Positions 11,999-20,510 of a DNA stretch of 35,320 nucleotides are shown in pieces (positions within the stretch are counted from its first letter, which is position 1; each line of letters opens with the position of its first letter). The position numbers and the translations under genes are program-made. Origin of the DNA: a virus; the IMG/VR virus record IMGVR_UViG_3300033429_000012, positions 1-35,320 of that record; one strand, given 5' to 3'. The notes below the pieces were generated by a model, which was not told the DNA's origin, made no database searches, and saw only the letters and a program-made list of their open reading frames with translations.

Positions 11999-14797
11999 TC
12001 ATAAGATGGCATAAAAACCTCCCCCGTCGCTGAATTTTCTCTCGCCTGTTGCAATAATAAATCCATATTTTCGTTTCTGTTCATCGGTTGCCGATCCATA
12101 ATCAGGCGTTCCAGCTGGCGCTATGAAGGCATAACGATGCAAGAAGACGCTAGTTATTGCTTTATATGTATATAGATGGCCTGCCTTAACTTCGCGCTTC
12201 TCGATTATTTGGATCTGAGTCGGCGCGCTTTCACCAGTTGTTGATTGCAATAACGGGTGTCTTGATGTGATTTCTGCTAAATACCCAATTTTAATGGCGT
12301 CATCTTTCGCATCAAGATCAAAACTTACTTCTTTTGGTGCTATTGCATACCTATTGACCAATCTATTAACCGTTGCACCAGGGACCGCTGATGATGTGTA
12401 ATAGCGTGCAAATAGTTCCTTGATCCTACTTGTCCCGGTCTCGTTTTCCCCTTCGGAATCAGTATCAATCCTGGCGGTGTGGCCCGCATAATTTGTCTTT
12501 TTATCGTCCTCATTCGGGTTGATCCGGTTATAATGCGCCCACGCTTGAGAGATCCGCTTGCTAGGTAATACCTTGACTTTTACACTATCTTTTATCAGGT
12601 GTGAGTTTTGAGTGATGTCAGTTACTGCAGCATTGCTGGCCGGCGGCATATTCGCCTTTAGTTTAACTTCCTGATCGACTTCCTCCCACCACAAAAAAGC
12701 CTGGTCATTCTCGGTGATATTTTTTAGGTATTCATTAACGCCAATAGGCTCGGTGATCATGCCGCCCAAAGTATGCCCGCTGAACCACAAATCTTTTTCA
12801 AGATCCCACTCGTCATCTACCCCCGTCGGGGTGTCTTGCTTCGCGTCGTATGGGAGGTAGCTTTTAGGGATTCCGCCATAAATATGCAGAGCGTCAAATA
12901 TCTCATCGACGATGTTTTGGCTCGGGATATAGGCGTGCTGTACAGAATCGTCCGCTTCATGGTCGCTGGCTTCTGTATTATACCCGCCACGGTTTGACAG
13001 GGTGAGGCTTGTAGCTGGAGTCCCAACCTTGACGTAATCCATTGTTTCATCGCCAATGGTTATCACGCCTGAATCATCAGGGAGTTGGTCGTAATCATCT
13101 AATGTGCAAGATACCGCTGCTGCTGTGATATCAGCTAATAAGGCGGCCTCACTAATAGTTGGGATCTTGGTCCTATCGCTATCAACCAGCTTTAGAACAT
13201 CCTTACCCTTGATGGCAATCGTTTCACCGTTACTGGATATTGAATCAATAATATAGGCGCGGGTTTGGATCACTATGCCTGAGTCGGTGTGATACCCGGT
13301 ATTTACTAATAATGTCCGACTTTCCCAATATGGGTTACGGGCTAACCACTTCCCCCAGTAAGTACCTTGGGTTGATGGGTTATAGGTTCTTCCTGATACG
13401 TATGGATCGACGCCGCGATCATGGTGAGTGAAATCTTTTAGGGTTATATTAACTTGTGACCTTACGCCCAAACCCTTATCCGGTTCGGCCCTGGCTGATG
13501 TGAATCGAGGCTCACCAACTATGCAGGGGATTGTTCCTGGGGCTATCGGATGGGTAGGCTGTGAATGCCGGTAGCCTTTCAGATGTTTTTTATAATCTGC
13601 CTGTACTTCGCAGGTGGCCCATGTGTTACAGCACTCTATTCCAATTGATCCGGTGTGGGCGGTGGCTTCTGTTTTATAATAATTGCCAGGGATGTCACCC
13701 TCGACAAGTTGCGCGCCCCATATAAACTGGTATTCTCCTGCAGATGGGGCGGGCGGCCCATCAAATCGAAAATTGACTGCGGTGGAACTTGCGGATGCCG
13801 GGAATGTTGTTGATATGGAATATCGTTTCCAGCTTGTTGTTAGCGTTATATTTTTTTGTTCTTTCGACTCAAGAGCACTGTTACCATAAATATATAATTG
13901 TGCTTCTTTTGGTTGTGATGCAGGAGCATAGGCCCATACCGATATCGTGTAGGTTTTACCGGACGGGTCTAATGTGCCGGAAGATTGCTGCATGTAAGGA
14001 TCAGCTACGCCTGTAAATACTAACTGATCTGCGGTTAAGCTTCCATCGGGCGCGCCCGCGACGTTATGGGTCACACTCAGTCTTACTTTACCCCAATTTA
14101 CGTGATCGAACTGCTCTGAATACGTGATTAAATTGGCTTTTGCATTAGATGCCGAGCACCCGGCTGTCGCGGCAGCTGAAGTGGTTTTCACATAATGGCC
14201 GGGCTTGTTGCTTTCGACTGCTTGGCCGCCCCACTGATACCAGTACCCCGTTTCTGTTTCCCCCCAGTTTTTACCCTGCACACGCAAGGAAAATCGATCA
14301 TTCGTTGCGTCGTTTTGGATAGATGCCCATACCCTAAACCAGCCATCTGTTATGTATTCAATTTGTACTGCTTCCCCGACATGGGGGATAATGATACCCA
14401 AATCGAAATCGATCCACCCACTCGTGCTATCGTAGGCAGCACCATCATAATAACTGAACCAGAAAAATATTCTGCTCAAATCCCCCTTTTTCACATAGAC
14501 TGAGGCGGTTCTCTCAATCCAATCGGGTGTAAATGTGGGTGTAGTTTGAACAATATATTGAGGCGAGACAGCATTGATGTCTTCAACTTTATCCCCTGTG
14601 AGCGTTCCATCAGGGGCTAAAATTACATTTTCTGTGACCGTGACTGTTTTACTCCATGCGGCATTACTGAATTCTTCTGAATACATTAAAAGGTTTTCAT
14701 AACTCTGCCCATACTCAAACGCGCAAAAATCCTGAACCAGTTCACAACTGGAAACGGGCTTACGGCCCGCCTTTAACTTTTCTAGGTCATAGCTCAT
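11999..14797 (-). CDS. tail hub protein with two inserted carbohydrate-binding-like domains (932 aa)
   Basis: Residues 1-30 (LVQDFCAFEYG) and about 383-932 look like a tail-tip hub: SIGIECCNTWATCEVQADY resumes the start typical of such proteins, and the region at 550-700 resembles baseplate hub domains. Between them lie two tandem domains of about 165 residues each (about 34-208 and 220-380). Each opens with N-L-x-x-Y-S-E-x-F...W and closes with WGxQxVExxxPGxYxKT, the pattern of CBM_4_9-like carbohydrate-binding modules in phage tail proteins. The insert probably binds host surface glycans. Translation starts at ATG 14797, overlapping the previous TGA (ATGA). Confidence 0.75.
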   Translation of the reverse strand: MSYDLEKLKAGRKPVSSCELVQDFCAFEYGQSYENLLMYSEEFSNAAWSKTVTVTENVILAPDGTLTGDKVEDINAVSPQYIVQTTPTFTPDWIERTASVYVKKGDLSRIFFWFSYYDGAAYDSTSGWIDFDLGIIIPHVGEAVQIEYITDGWFRVWASIQNDATNDRFSLRVQGKNWGETETGYWYQWGGQAVESNKPGHYVKTTSAAATAGCSASNAKANLITYSEQFDHVNWGKVRLSVTHNVAGAPDGSLTADQLVFTGVADPYMQQSSGTLDPSGKTYTISVWAYAPASQPKEAQLYIYGNSALESKEQKNITLTTSWKRYSISTTFPASASSTAVNFRFDGPPAPSAGEYQFIWGAQLVEGDIPGNYYKTEATAHTGSIGIECCNTWATCEVQADYKKHLKGYRHSQPTHPIAPGTIPCIVGEPRFTSARAEPDKGLGVRSQVNITLKDFTHHDRGVDPYVSGRTYNPSTQGTYWGKWLARNPYWESRTLLVNTGYHTDSGIVIQTRAYIIDSISSNGETIAIKGKDVLKLVDSDRTKIPTISEAALLADITAAAVSCTLDDYDQLPDDSGVITIGDETMDYVKVGTPATSLTLSNRGGYNTEASDHEADDSVQHAYIPSQNIVDEIFDALHIYGGIPKSYLPYDAKQDTPTGVDDEWDLEKDLWFSGHTLGGMITEPIGVNEYLKNITENDQAFLWWEEVDQEVKLKANMPPASNAAVTDITQNSHLIKDSVKVKVLPSKRISQAWAHYNRINPNEDDKKTNYAGHTARIDTDSEGENETGTSRIKELFARYYTSSAVPGATVNRLVNRYAIAPKEVSFDLDAKDDAIKIGYLAEITSRHPLLQSTTGESAPTQIQIIEKREVKAGHLYTYKAITSVFLHRYAFIAPAGTPDYGSATDEQKRKYGFIIATGERKFSDGGGFYAIL

Positions 14798-15573
14798 TCA
14801 ATTATGCCACGGCAAGGGATAGAAAAACTCATCAATGGATCGGCTGCGTTGGCTTCTATAGATGGCTTTTTGATCTTGCCATCAGTCCAGCAGAACGCCG
14901 CTTTGGTTGGGTTGTTTTCCTGATCCTCGACATAAAAGAAGGCATGAGATCGAATAGCTTCATAAAGCGTGGCCCAATTTGAGTCTACCCAGCTTTTAGC
15001 TACTTTCGATTGTGAAATGGTGAATTTGACGCCCTCGGAGTAAACCGACCGCCCAAGATTAAAACCGCCATCACTCATATTATTGAGGATCTCATCTTCA
15101 AAGCTATCATGTGGTGACGTTGATCCAATACGCGGACCGTATGGAAGGGCTAAAGCATCACCTAAAAAGAGCTGGGCTGCCTGGTATGGTCCGCCCGTTC
15201 CGGTGTAAGCGATCCGCCAATACCTTGCGGTGATCGGGGTTGATAAAATGTTAAATATAACGGCATCGGCATAAACGGTACCATAATTGTCGGCTGTGAG
15301 TTGTTCCCCTGCCCATGCGCCGGTAGCTGAATATTGCAAAAACCCTGGGCCTGTTCCGTCTCCCCAATTCATGCCAGCCACACCCCAGGACTGGACCTCA
15401 ACTGATGCCCCTAGATCAATGTCAAATATAATTGTTCCTGTTGCGGATGCCTTCCACCAATCATATAAAAACCAATCATAAGCGTTTTCTTTCTCGAATC
15501 CGGTAGCCTCGCTAGTGACCGTGATACTGGTGGCGTCTTCTATCTTGTTAGTGTGGCCGATGTACGATGTCAT
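14794..15573 (-). CDS. distal tail protein with discoidin-like domain (259 aa)
   Basis: The N-terminal 150 residues resemble an F5/8 type C (discoidin-like) galactose-binding fold, including GASVEVQSWGVAGMNWG and ARYWRIAYTGTGGPYQAAQLFLG. The C-terminal part (about 165-259) has a tail-protein pattern ending FSIPCRGIIE. Position between tape measure and hub suggests the distal tail protein. The ATG overlaps the stop of the tape measure gene (ATGA). Confidence 0.65.
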   Translation of the reverse strand: MTSYIGHTNKIEDATSITVTSEATGFEKENAYDWFLYDWWKASATGTIIFDIDLGASVEVQSWGVAGMNWGDGTGPGFLQYSATGAWAGEQLTADNYGTVYADAVIFNILSTPITARYWRIAYTGTGGPYQAAQLFLGDALALPYGPRIGSTSPHDSFEDEILNNMSDGGFNLGRSVYSEGVKFTISQSKVAKSWVDSNWATLYEAIRSHAFFYVEDQENNPTKAAFCWTDGKIKKPSIEANAADPLMSFSIPCRGIIE

Positions 15574-17354
15574 ACTAAATTAACCTCTGCCGTGTACCCG
15601 TCGCCAAGCTGTTCAAATAGGCCATCCAGTAAATCGCGCATTGTTTCAGGGGTAGTTAAGCCGGAAACATTGAAAGTAAAATCTTGTGTGGGGGTTGATT
15701 GTTCTGCGGTTTGGCCATTTACTCCGACAGTATTGACAGTGTCAGAGCCGCCGCCCAATCCAACCAGAGATGGGGCAGTCCCGCCGCCGCCCCCGAATGT
15801 TGTAGATTTGATCGCGCTAACTTGTGCCAGCCCTGCGCCTAGCTGTGCCGCAGCCATTGCAAACGATAAAGGCGGTGGATATGCTGCAAGTGCCTGCGTA
15901 ACGCCTGTATAGGTGTTTACAATTGCGTTTGCAATACCGGCAGCCTGGTTTAGCTTAAACATTGTTTTATTAGAATTTGCCACGCCTGCTGTCATATTAG
16001 CAAGCTCACCAATAACGGTTTTCGATTGTTTCTTGTATGACATCGACGTGAACTGCTCAAGCGCGGACAAGCCTTTGATGCGTTCTTCATTGATTCTGGC
16101 CCAATGTTCGTTCTCCTGCTGGGTCAGCTTGTCTTTTTCTTCCTGATCAAGCTCAACAACGGATTTCTCCTCTAATCCGAGTGCCGGCGCGCCTAATGCA
16201 GTCGCTCCGCTTTCCGGTGTTGCTCCCTCCTCACCTGGCGCTAATAGTCGTGTGCGGATTTCTGCTTGACGCTCCAGGGTTCCATTTAGCGCATCTATTC
16301 TCGCTTTCGCTTCGCTGATTTCTTCAGGAGTTGATCCACCTAACCCGAAAAACCCCTTGTCCTCAATAACCGCGTTTTGTTCTTCGATTAACCGGGTAGT
16401 TTCTGCCATGCGCTGATCGAGAAGCTGCAGCGCGTCAATCGATGGGGTGATGGTATTGGAAAGATTGACCCCGAATTTGTCTCCGAATTCAGCTAAGGCC
16501 GTAACCCCTTTAGCCAGGGCTGAGGTCATTGAGACGATGCCGGAGGTGATCGTTGAAAAAGCCTTAACTGTGCCAGGGTCTTTCATGACCGCAGTCAATT
16601 CTTCGATTGACTCTTTTGCGTCAGTCAGACTCCCGCCCTTGCCTTCCAGCAAGTCACCCATTGCATTAGATAACCCCTTGATGGCCCCGCCGAACGTGTC
16701 TCGTGCAGCTTTAGCGGACCCGCCAAACTGGGTTTCTAATTCCTTGAGAATAATAGTTTGAGCATCTGCCAGCCGTCCCGATTCAGCCAGCGATTTAATC
16801 ATGGCCTTCTGATCAACTGAGAATTGGATCCCCGACCGGCTTAGAGCGCCTAGATTAGCAACCGGATCATTTAATGCCTTACCCAGCATCAGGGCTGAGG
16901 AGGTGAGGTCTTGCCCCATGCGGGCGGAGAGGTCTAAAACGGCCTGGGTGGTCTTGGGAAGAATATCCCCCTTTAAGCTGGTGAAGGTCAACAGGATAGA
17001 CTGCATCCCGATAATAGCCTCGTCCCCGAATGTGGTCACATCTTGGAGGGAACCGGCCATGTCCTGCAGTTCACGAGAAGTAAACCCGGCCCCCGCCCCG
17101 GTTGAGCGTATGGCCGCGTCTAATTGGGCCACAACCCGCTCCTGTTCAGCGGTGGCCCTGACTACCTTCATGATGCCGGCGGCCAGACCCAGCGCACCGA
17201 TAGCTGTACCCAGCCCGGTGAATGAGCTTCTTAGCTTCTTATTCGCGGAGACGTTTTCTTTGGACTGTTTTTCAAGGCGATCTAACTCACGTCGCGCCTT
17301 AACAATATCGCCGGATTTGATCTCAATGCCAAGTTTTGCGATATCATCAGCCAT
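15570..17354 (-). CDS. tape measure protein (594 aa)
   Basis: Long helical protein that sets tail length: N-terminal coiled coil (about 15-60), then a TMP-core-like middle with repeated Ala/Gly/Ser helices (for example DLTSSALMLGKALNDPVANL), hydrophobic stretches near 255-285 and 455-515, and a Gly-rich C-terminal hinge (TTFGGGGGTAPSLVGLGGG). At about 0.15 nm per residue, 594 residues predict a tail near 90 nm. It starts eight bases inside the GT frameshift product. Short for a siphovirus tape measure. Confidence 0.93.
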   Translation of the reverse strand: MADDIAKLGIEIKSGDIVKARRELDRLEKQSKENVSANKKLRSSFTGLGTAIGALGLAAGIMKVVRATAEQERVVAQLDAAIRSTGAGAGFTSRELQDMAGSLQDVTTFGDEAIIGMQSILLTFTSLKGDILPKTTQAVLDLSARMGQDLTSSALMLGKALNDPVANLGALSRSGIQFSVDQKAMIKSLAESGRLADAQTIILKELETQFGGSAKAARDTFGGAIKGLSNAMGDLLEGKGGSLTDAKESIEELTAVMKDPGTVKAFSTITSGIVSMTSALAKGVTALAEFGDKFGVNLSNTITPSIDALQLLDQRMAETTRLIEEQNAVIEDKGFFGLGGSTPEEISEAKARIDALNGTLERQAEIRTRLLAPGEEGATPESGATALGAPALGLEEKSVVELDQEEKDKLTQQENEHWARINEERIKGLSALEQFTSMSYKKQSKTVIGELANMTAGVANSNKTMFKLNQAAGIANAIVNTYTGVTQALAAYPPPLSFAMAAAQLGAGLAQVSAIKSTTFGGGGGTAPSLVGLGGGSDTVNTVGVNGQTAEQSTPTQDFTFNVSGLTTPETMRDLLDGLFEQLGDGYTAEVNLV

Positions 17355-18020
17355 TAGCTTTCCTAACCTTATCGAGTTCTAATATCATGGAAGCTTCCCA
17401 CGGCGTAAAATCAACACCCGCAACCCGTTGAAAAGCATCTATTTCTAAATAGCCCACGGTATCGCAGCCCTTTTTGATGTCCAGGTAATAGTCCCAGATA
17501 TAGACCAGATTGCTATCAAGGACGGGTTGAGACTCCAATTCTTTGACAACCTTGCCGGTGTCCTTTTTGATCCTGCCCCATGCCTCTATTCGCGGAATAT
17601 CCCAGCCTTTATCGTACCCATAAGCGTGGAAAGTCCACTCAGCAAACTTTATCAGGTCGTTTGCTAACCCTGCGTAAAATTTGACCGGGAAGTGATGAAG
17701 GCGTCAGCCTGGTCTTTCACATACGGAGCATTCATATATAATTGTTTGACCGCATCGAAAGAAAACGGGATTTCTTTTCCGTTGTCCTCGAACCCACGCC
17801 ATCCAAGACTCGCCTTGGCATAGCCTTCGGCCTCTGTCTCGATAGGATCGCCGCCCAGCAATGTTTCCCGGCGTGATTCATTGAGAATGGCCCGCCATGC
17901 TCTCGAATCAACGCCCACTAAAGTGATATACATATCAAGGGGCTTACCATCCGGCCCCTTAACCTGCATTTCTGCGCCTTTTTCGTGAGCTTCAGCGGTA
18001 AATAAGTCTTTATAATTCAT
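17347..18020 (-). CDS. tail assembly chaperone G-T fusion, -1 frameshift product (224 aa)
   Basis: Extended chaperone made when ribosomes slip -1 at 17676-17682. Residues 1-115 equal the G protein; residues 116-224 are read from the -1 frame (YAGLANDLIKFAEWTF ... ELDKVRKANG), which is open with no stop down to 17347. In lambda-type phages the G and G-T proteins hold the tape measure protein while the tail tube assembles around it. The -1 frame has no ribosome-binding site of its own and lies exactly between chaperone and tape measure, as in other siphophages. The 3' end overlaps the tape measure start by eight bases. Confidence 0.85.
17639..17682 (-). promoter_or_regulatory. programmed -1 frameshift signal: slip site and hairpin
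   Basis: On the minus strand the heptamer A-AAT-TTT (17682-17676) fits X-XXY-YYZ in the zero frame. Eight bases later, TTAGCAAAC (17667-17659) pairs with GTTTGCTGA (17647-17639), a 9-bp stem with one wobble pair and an 11-base loop. Spacing and stem are typical of stimulatory hairpins behind slip sites. Confidence 0.85.
17664..18020 (-). CDS. tail assembly chaperone G (118 aa)
   Basis: Zero-frame chaperone product, ending ADAFITSRSNFTQG just after the slip site. The region with TLVGVDSRAWRAIL and TASLGWRGFEDNG-like residues resembles tail assembly chaperones of siphophages, found between tail tube and tape measure genes. It assists tail assembly and is absent from the finished virion. ATG at 18020 follows AGGGGGTTTA. 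Confidence 0.85.
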   Translation of the reverse strand: MNYKDLFTAEAHEKGAEMQVKGPDGKPLDMYITLVGVDSRAWRAILNESRRETLLGGDPIETEAEGYAKASLGWRGFEDNGKEIPFSFDAVKQLYMNAPYVKDQADAFITSRSNFTQG

Positions 18021-18029
18021 TAAACCCCC

Positions 18030-18422
18030 TTATGCGAGCACAGAACGAATTAATGCGCCATTGCCGGTGAATGAAAAATTCGCGGTCACGATGGAATTGT
18101 TTGCGGTAGATCGCTCGATGCTGTTGATCGTGGCGGTGCCATTAAAATCAATGTCGCCCGTGGTTGCGCCATCCGGCAACAGATGGAGCTCAACCGATGC
18201 GCCGATGGTCATCGCTTCCTGGCCCGTGGTATCAGTTTCATCCCAATAGCAGTTCACAGAACCGCTCCAGTTGGTAGTCCCGGACTGGTGGGTATCCGAT
18301 GCGTCACCCGCAACAGTGTCATCGATAATATTGACGCCCTCGGTGAGTGACCACGTCAGAAATTCTGCGACTGTATTCGCGCCAATTTTGGCTATTCCGC
18401 CATTACCTGTATGAGTTGCCAT
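18030..18422 (-). CDS. major tail tube protein (130 aa)
   Basis: Beta-rich protein (GGIAKIGANTVAEFLTWSLTEG; TATINSIERSTANNSIVTANFSFTGNGALI) with the pattern of a siphovirus tail tube subunit. It forms the stacked hexameric tube around the tape measure. Located directly before the assembly chaperone. ATG at 18422 follows CAGGAGAAAAAGC. Confidence 0.85.
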   Translation of the reverse strand: MATHTGNGGIAKIGANTVAEFLTWSLTEGVNIIDDTVAGDASDTHQSGTTNWSGSVNCYWDETDTTGQEAMTIGASVELHLLPDGATTGDIDFNGTATINSIERSTANNSIVTANFSFTGNGALIRSVLA

Positions 18423-18552
18423 GCTTTTTCTCCTGCTTGGGTTGTTTCAGTGTTTCGCGTGTCCACCCCTTGTCTTCCATTTCTTTGAGTTTGGAAGGGT
18501 GCGGGATGATGGGGGTTCCGCCCCCTGGCGGGTATAATTTGATTGGTTTCAT
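18403..18552 (-). CDS. small tail-region protein (49 aa)
   Basis: Starts MKPIKLYPPGGGTPIIPHPS and ends KKHGNSYR. It is basic, Pro-rich at the front and helical at the end. A good ribosome-binding site (GGAGATAGC) precedes the ATG, and its 3' end overlaps the tail tube gene by 20 bases. It fills the gap between the tail terminator and tail tube genes, where small conserved proteins sometimes lie. Function unknown. Confidence 0.65.
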   Translation of the reverse strand: MKPIKLYPPGGGTPIIPHPSKLKEMEDKGWTRETLKQPKQEKKHGNSYR

Positions 18553-18553
18553 G

Positions 18554-18970
18554 CTATCTCCGTGTGCTGTAAGCGTCGTATGTGATTAAAACGGGAACCT
18601 GATACCAGCCATCCGGGTTGTTGATAGCCGCCCCCCGGCTTGCGCTCCGCACTCTCACAAGTGCCGTACCTGAGCTAATCTCGGTGTCCATTTTGAATTG
18701 GATAGCGACTTTGTCAGCCATCACAAGGGCATCATTACGCCCGGATCCGGCCTCGGCAAATACGTCAATTTGATAGATCCCAATAGTCAAATCATCATTA
18801 ACTGACCCCTGGGTAAACGCCTGAGTATCCCCCTGGATATTCGTTACCCTGAGATATAACGTCCCGATTTCTGGATCATAGGCCTTGTTTTCCCACGCAA
18901 CGGGCGGTAATCCGGCCATTGCGTTCAGTCGCCCGCTAAGTGCGTTATTAATATCCACAAACATAGTCAT
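18554..18970 (-). CDS. tail terminator-like protein (138 aa)
   Basis: The layout FVDINNALSGRLNAMAG, YLRVTNIQGDTQAFTQG, YQIDVFAEAGSGRNDALVMADKVAIQF matches tail terminator proteins of the DUF4128 type, which cap the tail tube and interact with the head. Position between the HK97-gp10-like protein and the tail tube supports this. Start overlaps the preceding gene (ATG at 18970). Confidence 0.75.
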   Translation of the reverse strand: MTMFVDINNALSGRLNAMAGLPPVAWENKAYDPEIGTLYLRVTNIQGDTQAFTQGSVNDDLTIGIYQIDVFAEAGSGRNDALVMADKVAIQFKMDTEISSGTALVRVRSASRGAAINNPDGWYQVPVLITYDAYSTRR

Positions 18971-19416
18971 ACTTTATGTTTCCTGGCCCTGGCCGAGACT
19001 ACGGATTTGAATTCTGCAACAGTGACTTCAACCATGCCTTGTGGGGCTTGCCTTTGGCTATGGCCTTCCTCGACAGCCTGCGCATAAGGAAGGTTATTAA
19101 CTAAAAATACTGTATCCCCGATCCTGGCTCTTGCTGTCGTTGCTGCCGCTGCAGCTATTGTTTTAGCGCCTGATTTGTCTTTTATCCCCGGAATTCCTGT
19201 GGGGACCGTGTTGATCTTGACAATCCAGCTACCCCGCAGCGCCCCGCCAGCATAGCCTTCCGGCGCTGAATTCGGGCTCTTCCAGTCCCCTGGGTTGCCA
19301 ACTGGTGTGCGTCTGATGACCTTACTGGCTAAATCTAAAGCCGTTCCCCGGAATATGGCAGAAGCGGCCCTGTCCACCTTGTCATTAAATCGTTTGATGT
19401 CGCTGGAAAAGCTCAT
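18967..19416 (-). CDS. HK97 gp10-like neck protein (149 aa)
   Basis: N-terminal helix (DIKRFNDKVDRAASAIF), then TPVGNPGDWKSPNSAP and a hallmark C-terminal LVNNLPYAQAVEEGHSQRQAPQGMVEVTV. This pattern is typical of the HK97-gp10 family of head-tail neck proteins, which sit between connector and tail. Overlaps both neighbours by a few bases. Confidence 0.85.
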   Translation of the reverse strand: MSFSSDIKRFNDKVDRAASAIFRGTALDLASKVIRRTPVGNPGDWKSPNSAPEGYAGGALRGSWIVKINTVPTGIPGIKDKSGAKTIAAAAATTARARIGDTVFLVNNLPYAQAVEEGHSQRQAPQGMVEVTVAEFKSVVSARARKHKV

Positions 19417-19772
19417 TTTCTCAACTGCAATATGTAGATAACCGGTGTGCCGGCCGGTGAGATAGTATTCACGTCTTCCGCCCGGTAGGTAATGCTATCA
19501 ATTGGAACCGTGTCGCCCTTCTCAGGTGCCGTATCAGTGGCTTCCAGGACTAACTTGATATCCCCGTTTTGAACTAAAGTGCCATCAATCTCCCCGGCCA
19601 TATAGTTAAACGCGGCCCCATATCCTGTGTAGGTAGTTGCGATACCCGGCGTGGTAATTCCGGTTGCCGGATCATAACTACTATCTACAGCGCGCGTAAG
19701 TGTTAGACTTTGCCCCTTGTCTTTCAGTAATTGGGATGCAACGCCGGCTAATCCTGTATAGAAACTAGACAC
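19413..19772 (-). CDS. head-tail stopper/connector-like protein (119 aa)
   Basis: Beta-rich protein with LTLTRAVDSSYDPATGITT and KGDTVPIDSITYRAEDVNTISPAGTPVIYILQLRK, resembling head-closure proteins of siphophages. It would plug the portal after DNA packaging. Position between the DnaT-like connector and neck gene supports this. Start overlaps the previous gene by eight bases. Confidence 0.7.
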   Translation of the reverse strand: MSSFYTGLAGVASQLLKDKGQSLTLTRAVDSSYDPATGITTPGIATTYTGYGAAFNYMAGEIDGTLVQNGDIKLVLEATDTAPEKGDTVPIDSITYRAEDVNTISPAGTPVIYILQLRK

Positions 19773-20241
19773 GGATCACCTTCAACGCACCATTATTCTT
19801 GAGTAATTTTCTCAACTTTGTATGGACGGCCTGCAAATAGGTCTGGCTCCTGGCCCCATCCATATATTCAACTTCTAAAACGTCCACCTTCTCTTTCTTG
19901 GTTTCCCGTGGAACATTTGCCAGCGGATTCACTCCGCCATCGATACCGATGCAGGTTTCCATCTGGGCTTGTTTTAATAATGTGGGGATTTCGTCACCGT
20001 CTACGTAATACCCATCAATCACTACGTAATCACGCGGCCACTGTAAGGCTTGAGACTCCGATCCTTTATTCCCCTTGAAATCCTGGGCCTCGATGAAGTC
20101 CATCGCCTGAATAAGTAGCACTGATGTAGTACCTGTTAGGGTAACGCCTCGGTCTGTGGCATAAGTAGTTAATTCGGCCTCTGACGCATAACTGTTGCTG
20201 TTGGTCAGCCCGCTCCCGTCTTCTACTACAATGGTTGCCAT
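19765..20241 (-). CDS. head-tail adaptor, 'DnaT-like' family (158 aa)
   Basis: MATIVVEDGSGLTNSNSYASEAELTTYATDRG is the start of a common phage structural family named from a DnaT-like annotation. Its conserved order in genomes (after the capsid, before the stopper) marks it as a head completion/adaptor protein. QALQWPRDYVVIDGYYVDGDEIP in the middle is characteristic. The ATG at 20241 has a better ribosome-binding site (AGGACACGAGCA) than an in-frame ATG at 20259. Confidence 0.8.
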   Translation of the reverse strand: MATIVVEDGSGLTNSNSYASEAELTTYATDRGVTLTGTTSVLLIQAMDFIEAQDFKGNKGSESQALQWPRDYVVIDGYYVDGDEIPTLLKQAQMETCIGIDGGVNPLANVPRETKKEKVDVLEVEYMDGARSQTYLQAVHTKLRKLLKNNGALKVIRV

Positions 20242-20298
20242 TGCTCGTGTCCTATGCAATTAAAAATAAAGCGCCCCCAGTTAAGAGGGCGCATTATA

Positions 20299-20499
20299 TT
20301 ACTTAGCAGGTTTTGCCCGTCCTGATGAAATCAGACTTTCTGCGGTATCACCATCAACGTTCGCCACATAGCGGGCCTTTTCGCCCTCGCCCTCTGCAGT
20401 AAAGTCAACGCCCCACAGGGTCTTATTCGCATCAGAAACAGGGTAGTCAGCCTCTATTTTCTTTGGCTGCGCCTGCTTTGGTTTGCTTTCATTAGCCAT
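20299..20499 (-). CDS. small head-associated protein (66 aa)
   Basis: Lys- and Pro-rich N terminus (MANESKPKQAQPKKIEADYP), then a short domain ending in SLISSGRAKPAK. Directly behind the major capsid gene, with AAGGGGATCAGTA before the ATG. Small proteins here are often capsid decoration or head-completion factors; none can be identified by sequence. Confidence 0.65.
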   Translation of the reverse strand: MANESKPKQAQPKKIEADYPVSDANKTLWGVDFTAEGEGEKARYVANVDGDTAESLISSGRAKPAK

Positions 20500-20510
20500 T
20501 ACTGATCCCC

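Noticed and set aside
12817-13056. 79-aa minus-strand ORF in another frame
   Set aside because: Lies inside the tail hub gene on the same strand, without start signal.
16903-17382. 159-aa plus-strand ORF
   Set aside because: Antisense shadow of the tape measure gene; Ser/Pro-rich composition typical of such shadows.
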